From assembly GCF_016808335.1 (NCBI RefSeq), contig NC_053137.1:5159904-5223903 (forward strand): a stretch of DNA of 64,000 bases. Direction: 5' to 3'. Shown here in pieces: positions 56,363-64,000 of this stretch. The position numbers and the translations under genes were made by a program. How positions within the stretch are numbered: position 1 is the first letter of the stretch; each line of letters opens with the position of its first letter. The notes under the pieces are model-generated. The model was not told the DNA's origin. It was given only the letters and a program-made list of their open reading frames with translations, and made no database searches. This DNA comes from Panicum virgatum (Eukaryota; Streptophyta; Magnoliopsida; Poales; Poaceae).

Positions 56363-59228
56363 ATGGCAGGAGCTCAGGACCAAGCATCGGTGCTGCTGGT
56401 CACCAAACCTGTCACGTATGAAGAGCTGACTACAGAGCACAAGCAAAAATACGATGAGGTCAAAGCTCAGTTCGAAGCCGATCTCATCGGCTCTTTTGAG
56501 AGGACCCGTAACCATGGCATCAGGTGGAAGGGGTTCTCACCAGAGGGCGCTCTCGACAACGTTGATCTGTCCGTGCCTTCAGAGGAGCGTACCAGGGCCC
56601 TACGTCAGGAGATGAACTACATGGTGGCTCATGTGCTTCATCGACACTCAGAGAGCCTGGTGAACGAGCTCGAGCGCATGGCATATCGCGTTGTCCAGGA
56701 GGTGATCAAGAACCAGTACTCCCCGTCGGGACCAGTCCTGGGGAGTCACAGGGGGAAGCTGCACTGCAAACCAGGCCACCAGTGTCCTACTCGCTCGCGG
56801 CAGCAGGACAACAGAGTTCGCCGTTCTACGTCGTCCACAAGATCGGTGGTGACCCCGGAGAAGGCCAGTTCTTGACCGAGCCACCCAAGGAGATCTCGCA
56901 CGGCAACACGTGTGCCTACATCCCTGACAGCGTCAACCCAACACGCTCGGTGCAGTTGGTAAACCCAGGAGCTTCTGGAGCAGACGCGGAGAAACAAGCG
57001 TGGCTGGCAAAGTACGCTACCGGGCCGAGTGCTGAGCCATCGGCCCCAGGAGTTCTTGGTGTGGAGCAGGTCAGTGCAATACTGAGAGACCAGTCCGGCA
57101 TCCTGCCCAAGAGAAAAGCGATCGGCTATTCCAAGCCGTATCTAAGTGACTATGACTTGATCCCATTGCCTCCCAAGTATCGGCTCCCTGAGTTCACCAA
57201 GTTCAACGGGTCAGAAGGAGCCAGCTCCATAGAGCATGTGAGCCGTTACTTAACGCAGCTTGGGATGATTTCAGTATCGGATCCGCTGAGGGTCCGTTTC
57301 TTCGGCCAATCTCTTACAGGCCCAGCTTTTGGATGGTACGCGTCATTAGCCCCAGATTCGATTCGAACTTGGAGGCAGCTGGAAGATCAGTTCCATACCC
57401 AGTATCACTCAGAGGCTGCTGAAGCTGGGATTGCCGACCTCGCCCAAGTCAGGCAGAAGCGAGGAGAGACTGTGTTAGAATACATACAGCGCTTCAGAGA
57501 GGTCAAGAATCGATGCTACTCATCACGCATTACGGAGAAGGAAGCAGTCGATCTGGCAGTTCTAGGACTCGCTAAGCCGATCAAGGATACGACTTTCCAG
57601 TTGGAGTTCACATCTCTGGCGCACTTGGTGCAGAAGCTTACTGCATATGAGCTTTACCATCCTGAGCTGTACCAGGACAAGTTCAAGCGCCATGTGAACA
57701 TGGCCCAAGCGGATGAATCTGATGACTCTGGCGAGGAGCAAGAAGTGGCCGTGGCAGAGTGGACTCGGGGGGCAAACCCCGTTCCATGCAAATGGGTTAA
57801 ACAGCAGGGGCTTGTGAAGGGCTTCGACTTCGACGTGACCAAAGCAGAGCAGATATTTGATCTGCTCCTAAAGGAGAAGCAGTTGAAGCTCCCAGAGAAT
57901 CACAAGTTGCCAACCGCACAAGAGCTGCAGGGGAGGCTATACTGTAAATGGCACCACTCGTTCACTCATGTCACGGGTGAATGCAAGGAGCTGCGTCGTC
58001 AGATCCAATCGGCAATCGAGCAAGGCCGATTAATCCTGGCCCAACACACGATGAAGGTTGACATGAAGCCCTTCCCACAAGCCAACGTGGTAGAGTTGTC
58101 AGACTTCACTCCTACAAGCCAGAATTTTTCATTCCAGATCAACATGGCGGGGCCTGTACGCCGTCGTGACGAGCAAAGGAGAGAGGCCATTTCTGGCAAA
58201 CGGCCCCAGGATCAAAATGAGCTAGGGCGACAGCATATTACCGAAGAGCAAGTGCGTCACATCCGTAATCAGCTTCTAGCTTCTGACCGGCTTCTGGAAA
58301 AATATGAATATCAGCACATGATGCGTCGCCGATATCAATCGGAAGAAGAGGAGTACGGGTACCGCACAGGGAGGACGCTGGGAAGGCGCCAGGCTGTACG
58401 CGACCACTGGCATTGCCCGTTCTTCAGGTACTGCTGGAATTCCGGCATGAGCCGATTGCCCACTATAGATGATTGTCTGGAGTGCAGGCCTCGGACACGC
58501 CAATCAGGCGATACTTCGGTGTTTCGACGCTTGGGGCCCAAAGTGCGTCATGAGGAACATGTTGAGCGGTCGACCAAGGGTGATTCTGAGCCAAAAGAAG
58601 AAGACATGTATCATCACCCACGGTGGTGTCCTGACGGGCTTAATCGCTCGCAGAAGCGCAGAGTGCAGCGCTTGCGCAATCTAGAAGAGGCAGAAGCAAG
58701 ATACCTTGACGTGCTGAGGAAGGCGCGTCCAGACCTCGCGGAACAGGTCAGGCACCCACGAAGGGTGGAAAGGCGCCCTCCAAGGAAAGAGTGGCGCCCC
58801 AAGCAGGCAAAAGCCGATGAGAAGCCATCGGCTGATGTGAACATGGTGTTCGTGCTCCCGTCAGAATTCCGGGCACCCCAACCGAAGGATTTGCCCATTG
58901 CACAGTTGGATCTTGGCCCCCGGCCGATTATCTTCGAGAAGCCAAAGGAAAAAAGCTACAAACATTTGAAGGGGCTGTATCTCAAGGGCTTCATCAATGG
59001 TAAACCCGTTAACAGAATGTTGGTTGACACCGGTGCTGCAGTCAACCTGATGCCATATTCAGTGCTGCGCCGGTTGGGGCGTTCTTCTGCCGACCTAATC
59101 AAGACCAACGTAACGCTCAATGACTTCAATGGGCAGCCATCAGAGGCAATGGGGGTTCTTAATGTGGAGCTGACAGTGGGTCGCAAGACGATCCCGACTT
59201 CATTCTTCATCGTCAACAGCAAGAGTAC
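56363..59228 (+). pseudogene. Gypsy G gag-protease, frameshifted and cut
   Basis: From ATG 56363 ([12 protein letters not shown]) the frame runs to about 56750, where a shift at a G run (56751-56755) moves the continuation to the frame that is open to 59228. That frame has the retrotransposon gag core (GPAFGWYASLAPDSIRTWRQ, YIQRFREVKNRCYS), a basic linker and the aspartic protease LVDTGAAVNLMPYSVLRRLG near 59026. The zinc-finger-like region has only CKWHHSFTHVTGEC. The frame ends where the Athila LTR is inserted after FFIVNSKS. Confidence 0.88.
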
Positions 59229-60653
59229 TGTTGGCGCTCCTTAAGTATCCATTTTATCCCCTGTTTAACTTTGATAATGGCATGGAATTTAATATCAAAA
59301 TCACTAACCATCCTAACCTCGGGCCAATTATTGGTCGTTTTCACGTTTGCACATATATTTTGGAGGTACTTCAGTTTTTGCAGGTTTTTGACCAATTTTG
59401 GAGCATGAAATGGCGAGGCCCACGATCATGCGATGACACGAAGAATGATGAAGGCCAAAGCCCGAACAAAGGATCAAAATGCCATGATGATTAGAGGCCC
59501 ATTCATGCACATCCACCCTCCAATGAAGCCCAAAAGACAAAGCCCACAAGATAAGATTGAGATACTTCGGAGCTAAGCAAAGCAAAGAGATATTTAAGGA
59601 AGGATTTTCCATCCTATCCTTCTCCTCGAAGAAATCTCAAAGATAACGATGTCTAAAGGGGTGCAATCGTGAAAGACATGAACTCTAGAAGATTCCAGGA
59701 GACTTGGGGAGAAAGTTGAGCACCAGCCGACGAAGGAAAGACCCAGGCCGGCCGGCCTAGGCTCATTGGGCCGGCCGACCCATACCTGTTTTAGGTCGGT
59801 TCGACCTACCCTTTGACCGAGGGTTCCCTGAGGCTATTTAAAGACCCCTCCCCAAGGTTCACGCAGAGAGCAATTCGGAAGACGACGCCAAGGAGCAGAG
59901 AAGATAGAGGGACACCTCTCGGAGAGCCGAGGGTCGTGCTAGTTGTCTAGGGTTTGCCCTAGCCGACGTGGGAACCTTGCAAGGAAGACCACGTCGGAGT
60001 TCTGGAGCTAGGATCATCAAGATCAAGGTAGGGCCCTGGTTGTGATCTTGTGATGTACTATCATTCATGGTGAAGTTATTTGTGTTTTCGAATGTTTAGC
60101 GACCATGTTCTCCTCTTTCGATTTCGTTCTTTTCTTTGGGTTCGCTTCATCTTAGATCTATTATCGAGATAGATCACTTAGCATGATCTTATAGTCATGG
60201 TGGCTAGAGGTTCATGGCGGAACTACCAAAGTGAGTTCGACTTGCTTCAGGGTATCCCGTTTAAAAGGGGGGGCGTCGTGACAGGCCGTCTCCACAGAGT
60301 AGGTTGGGTATCGAGGGATCGGATTGGAGATTTTGGGTTTAAAGAGGCTTTTCATTGAGATTCACATCCATCTTACTTCACTTTATCTAGCTGGAACTAC
60401 AACATATGCATGATCTAGGTGATCTAGATTGGTTATCTCTAACTTTCTCTTGCTACATTCGGTGTTTGTCGTGTTTTTAGTAGATTAGATTCGTTTTCAC
60501 CATCTCACACAAAGGAATCTCTATGCTAGTAGATTGTTTCTTGTCTCTTTGGTTCCGTGGATTGATAAACCTTGGGGGAATACTCTAAGGGAAAAGCTAC
60601 ACGAAACCGTGCGCTTGCGGTATATAAATCGGGGGCGCTAAGGAGCGTCAACA
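59229..60653 (+). repeat. 5' LTR of the Athila-type element
   Basis: 1425 bp. Its first and last 15-16 bases are inverted copies of each other (TGTTGGCGCTCCTTA and the complement of TAAGGAGCGTCAACA). The primer site follows eight bases later. Confidence 0.85.
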
Positions 60654-60661
60654 AGCTTTTC

Positions 60662-60679
60662 TGGCGCCGTTGCCGGGGA
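60662..60679 (+). promoter_or_regulatory. tRNA-Asp primer-binding site
   Basis: TGGCGCCGTTGCCGGGGA is complementary to the 3' end of plant tRNA-Asp (GTC) and is typical of Athila-lineage elements. Confidence 0.9.
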
Positions 60680-60905
60680 ACCATCGATTTAAGATCCAAT
60701 CTTACTTGCATTCGTAAATATTTCTTGATTTTTCTTTTTGACCTTTTTAGATCTTTTATTTTTCTGAGCTAACTAAAAAAACGGATCTATTCCACGAAAA
60801 TCAATCTAATCTAGAGTTTGTTTTATTTGTCCTCTATGTTTTAGATCTTGTATATTCATCTTTTAGATCTCGTATATATTTTTCTTTTTTTTCACTAACC
60901 CCTAA

Positions 60906-63416
60906 CAGGAGTTGGACGGGAGCCTCTCCAACAAACCCGAAAATTTTGTGGATGATCCAGAAAAAATTTACAGGCAAAGGAGACGAGAAGCACGATCAAG
61001 GAAGCCGGAACTAGTAGATCCAGAAGTTGAAGCCGACGATTCATCATCTTCACCTCAAGCAACTCCACCAACAAGTCCAAAGGAGGCACCACTTCACCAA
61101 GGGATGGCGCTACCGGAGCCAGAGCGTACGATCGGAGATCTATGCACTCCGGACGTTCGGGACTTGCCGATCCAAAATCTCGACAACATCGGAGTTCCAT
61201 TCGAGTTCAAGACTTCAATCATAAGGATGGTGCAAAGCTCGCCCTTCACTGGAAAAGAAGACGCTAATCTACATCTTCAAGCGTTCCTCCAACTATGCCG
61301 CACCTTCGGCATGCAAGGGATGACTCAAGATCAAATAAGAGCGAGGCTCTTTCCATTCTCTCTACTTGGGAGAGCGCTGCAATGGTTTCATTCTCTACCA
61401 CCACACACGGTGCAAAATTGGGAGTCCTTGATGAAAGAGTTCATGACGGAGTTCTACTCACCGGGCAAGACCCAGATTCTGCGCAACAAGATTGCAACAT
61501 TCGCGCAAGCCCCAACAGAGACTATTGCCGAAGCCTATGAGCGCTTCAACGACTACATTCGCGCCGTACCTCATCACAAGTTCTCAAGGGAGGATGTGGT
61601 CCAGAAGTTCTATCAAGGCCTCACTACTGCATCAAGGGGGATCATTGACGCATCGGCCGGAGGTTCTATCATTGAGCTCACGCCTACTCAAGTTTTCAAA
61701 CTATTCAAGAAGGTGGCGGACAATGACGCATGGGCATCATCGGGGCGCCTGCAACCACTCCAAGCCGTGGGCGCCGCGAAGAGTGTATTACAAGTGGAAC
61801 GCGAAGAAGTGCTAGAAGGGAAGATCGACTCGCTCATGAGAAGGTTGGAGAAGATGGAAGTGGAAAAGAGAGAAGCCCAAGCTATCAATTTGAAGGCGGC
61901 CGAAGCAAGGTCTACATGTGAAGAATGTGGAGAGTACGGCCATGTGCAAAAGAATTGCCCGGAGGAAGCCAAGATGCTCGATTACATGAAGAAGGGAGAA
62001 TGGATTCCGCTGACCAACTTCCGCTACGGGCAAGGTAGACCCCAATTTAATGCAAGCTCTTCCATTCAAAACTCGGTGCCTCTTCGTATACAATTGAAGG
62101 AGTTTATGGAGGAGCAAGGCAAGATCAACAAGGACACCGTCATCAAGTTCAAGGCTATGGACAAGATCTTGGAGAATATTGATGGCAAGGTGACGGAGGT
62201 CGGGAGCTCTAACCTTCAAGTACTCAACATGATGAAGATGCTAGAAACACAAGTAGCCCAGCTCGCCGGACGCCTATCTAGCAACGAAGGAAAATTACCC
62301 GGGCAACCTCAAAGTCCGGAGACGGCTAAGGCAATTCAAACTCGCTCGGGAAAGGAGACCGAAGAACCCGAACATGCAGCGGGAGCAAGGAAGCCTAAGC
62401 CAAGAGTTGAAGTGGAGACCATCATCAAGGAGAAGGCACCTACTCCTATGCCAGAGATAGTCACCGAAGAGCCGGAGTTTGAGCTAGATGATATAGACAC
62501 CAAGATTCTACCTTACCGCAAAGGTAAACACGAAGATGAGCAATTCAACAAATTTGTTGAGATGGTACGCAGGTTGAGCATCAATATGCCGCTCTTGGAC
62601 GCTCTACAAGTTCCGACGTATTCTCGCTACTTCAAAGACATCATGGGAAACAAGCGCGAGATACCGCCAAGCACTGTCAAGCTAACTGAGGAATGCAGCG
62701 CGGCAATCGCTAATGAAGCTCCAGAAAAGAAGAGGGACCCCGGATGTCCTACCATCCCGTGTTCCATTGGATCTCTTATGTTCGAAAGAGCACTTTGTGA
62801 TCTCGGTGCAAGTGTGAGCGTCATGCCAAAGAATGTGTTCGAGAAGCTATGCTTACCGGAGCTGGAACCCACCGCCATGTGCCTAGAGTTAGCGGACAAT
62901 TCCGTTCGCTATCCTTTGGGAATCGCCGAAGACGTGCCCGTGAAGATTGGAGAACACTTAGTCCCCGTTGACTTTGTGATTCTCGATATGGGAGAAGGGA
63001 GCAAGGCGCCTCTCATACTTGGGAGGCCTTTCCTCAAGACCGCAAGGGCAAACATCGACGTTGGCAAGGGGGAGATAAAGTTCGACATCAATGGCACCAC
63101 AAGCGAATTCAAGTTTTGTTCACGCCTCGAGGTATGCAACATGATCAATGTTAAATATGTTCCGCCTCACCGCCGTGTCACAGAGGAGAAGCCAAAGAAA
63201 GAAGAGGAGCCGAACAAGAAGGAAGCGAAGAAGGAGATAGAAGTCGTCGCGTCCATCGCGACAAAGAAGATCGTTGCACCCGTCAAGAAGAAAGCTAAAA
63301 GCCCGCCTGTGAAGACCAAAAAGAAGACTAACGTAGAAGACAAACCCGCACCAAGGATTGTGCGGAAGTGGGTACCCAAGACTGCAGCTCCATCACCGAG
63401 CGTTGGTCCGATGTGA
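60906..63416 (+). CDS. Athila-type gag-protease
   Basis: The frame opens after TAA at 60903-60905 and runs to TGA at 63414-63416, about 836 codons. There is no ATG near its start; the best candidate start is the TTG at 60912 (then DGSLSNKP), and the first in-frame ATG is about 100 codons in (MVQSSPFTG). Domains: retrotransposon gag core (LLGRALQWFHSLPPHTVQNW, EAYERFNDYIRAVPHHKFS), CCHC knuckle CEECGEYGHVQKNC (61918-61959), a long linker, and the aspartic protease ALCDLGASVSVMPKNVF with LGRPFLKTARANID. It ends in a Lys-rich tail. Gag packages the RNA and the protease matures it. Confidence 0.85.
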   Translation, partial: QELDGSLSNKPENFVDDPEKIYRQRRREARSRKPELVDPEVEADDSSSSPQATPPTSPKEAPLHQGMALPEPERTIGDLCTPDVRDLPIQNLDNIGVPFEFKTSIIRMVQSSPFTGKEDANLHLQAFLQLCRTFGMQGMTQDQIRARLFPFSLLGRALQWFHSLPPHTVQNWESLMKEFMTEFYSPGKTQILRNKIATFAQAPTETIAEAYERFNDYIRAVPHHKFSREDVVQKFYQGLTTASRGIIDASAGGSIIELTPTQVFKLFKKVADNDAWASSGRLQPLQAVGAAKSVLQVEREEVLEGKIDSLMRRLEKMEVEKREAQAINLKAAEARSTCEECGEYGHVQKNCPEEAKMLDYMKKGEWIPLTNFRYGQGRPQFNASSSIQNSVPLRIQLKEFMEEQGKINKDTVIKFKAMDKILENIDGKVTEVGSSNLQVLNMMKMLETQVAQLAGRLSSNEGKLPGQPQSPETAKAIQTRSGKETEEPEHAAGARKPKPRVEVETIIKEKAPTPMPEIVTEEPEFELDDIDTKILPYRKGKHEDEQFNKFVEMVRRLSINMPLLDALQVPTYSRYFKDIMGNKREIPPSTVKLTEECSAAIANEAPEKKRDPGCPTIPCSIGSLMFERALCDLGASVSVMPKNVFEKLCLPELEPTAMCLELADNSVRYPLGIAEDVPVKIGEHLVPVDFVILDMGEGSKAPLILGRPFLKTARANIDVGKGEIKFDINGTTSEFKFCSRLEVCNMINVKYVPPHRRVTEEKPKKEEEPNKKEAKKEIEVVASIATKKIVAPVKKKAKSPPVKTKKKTNVEDKPAPRIVRKWVPKTAAPSPSVGPM

Positions 63417-63460
63417 AGAAGAAGAAAGTCTAGCTATAGACTATAAACGAAGCGCTTTGC

Positions 63461-63554
63461 GGGAGGCAACCCGTTCGTCGAGTCAAGAATAAAGCTGCCG
63501 GGAGTTCAACCCGTTCGTCGAGTCAAGAATAAGCTGCCGGGAGGACAACCCGTG
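63461..63554 (+). repeat. Short tandem repeats after the Athila gag-protease
   Basis: Two and a half imperfect copies of a unit of about 40 bp (GGGAGGCAACCCGTTCGTCG-like, ending AATAAAGCTGCC) lie 45 bases after the stop codon. Confidence 0.75.
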
Positions 63555-64000
63555 AAAAGTTTAGGTAAGTGAGTCGAGAATTTTGCTACGCAAGGACATG
63601 ATATACTTTTGAACAATTGGTCGTTCGGTCGAACAATTCAATTTGGATTTTATTCGCTCGGTCATTCCAATGTTATTTCTTATTTTAAACCAATGACATG
63701 AGCCATCCTAAGATTTATTTGCCTCTTCTTGAGAAAGCCACATCCAAAATTCCATACCTATTTTTGGCGACCGTCCTCTCCATGACGGCCGGACCAAGTT
63801 TAGTTAAAACACAGGAGTAGAGCCGCGCTATATTACTTAAATTCTTGATGCGTAGGTTCACACAAACATAGAGAGAATTTTCAGTTTCATTACCATAGGA
63901 CTAGAATTTTCCTAACCTTAATTATTCTCTTTTTCAAAATTCTCTCTCTCATTTTGGCAAAAATTAGAACCTAAACCCAAGACCCACGGCTGAATTCGAG
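63555..64000 (+). other. Non-coding interior of the Athila-type element
   Basis: AT-rich sequence with no long frame and no recognisable RT or integrase up to the window edge. Confidence 0.6.

Larger units (their letters stand above)
55093..59228 (+). mobile_element. Gypsy G: LTR retrotransposon, interrupted by the Athila element
   Basis: Probable LTR 55093-56310, primer-binding region at 56316, then gag and protease until 59228, where the Athila-type element begins in the middle of the protease region. The rest of pol is not in the window. It reads on the plus strand. Confidence 0.82.
59229..64000 (+). mobile_element. Athila-type gypsy element, right end outside the window
   Basis: Inserted into Gypsy G (left target AGTAC, 59224-59228). 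It has a 5' LTR 59229-60653, a tRNA-Asp primer-binding site at 60662-60679, a leader, a gag-protease frame to 63416, and a non-coding downstream stretch with short tandem repeats. No RT or integrase is seen up to 64000, so whether pol is present cannot be judged. Confidence 0.88.

Overview
The window is nuclear DNA of a grass, most likely a panicoid. It holds two ordinary plant housekeeping genes with many short exons and GT-AG introns, embedded in dense nested LTR retrotransposons, tRNA-derived SINEs, Stowaway and hAT MITEs and a plant RTE LINE. I see no bacterial, organellar or CRISPR features.

Gene 1 (2154-31177, + strand) is the 3' part of an organellar (bacterial-type) valyl-tRNA synthetase, resembling Arabidopsis EMB2247. 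The window starts inside an intron. Twenty exons can be traced by protein similarity and splice sites. They join into one open frame of 738 codons plus a stop, covering part of the editing domain, the KMSKS-type motif, the anticodon-binding domain and the C-terminal coiled-coil arm. About 23 kb of the 31 kb is transposon DNA in introns: internally deleted Copia A (1-2065); a SINE split by Copia B, itself split by intact Copia C (3818-15438); internally deleted Copia D (15930-18358); and Copia E (20924-27804), which carries a nested solo LTR and a nested TRIM.

Between the genes (31178-38446) lie a Stowaway MITE, Copia F on the minus strand (same family as E, 5'-truncated, split by a 1.7-kb solo LTR), a probable non-autonomous hAT element and the presumed 3' UTR of gene 2.

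Gene 2 (50892 down to 38447, - strand) is a complete UBP12/UBP13-type ubiquitin-specific protease (orthologue of animal USP7/HAUSP). It has 32 exons, 1114 residues, a MATH domain, Cys206 and His453. Its introns carry a hAT MITE, SINE copies and a 5'-truncated RTE LINE on the opposite strand.

From 51 kb to the end no host gene is recognised. There is a GC-rich 5' leader of gene 2, a tandem duplication, an unrecognised exon-like stretch, LTR-like debris with minus-strand TATA boxes, a gypsy element (55093-59228) with LTR, leader and frameshifted gag-protease, and an Athila-type gypsy element (from 59229) inserted into it, with a 1.4-kb LTR, a tRNA-Asp primer site and a long gag-protease frame; it runs off the window.

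The two host genes have no evident functional link. The main interest is the layered transposon history: Copia C has identical LTRs, a perfect target duplication and an uninterrupted 1645-codon gag-pol, so it looks young and possibly still mobile.
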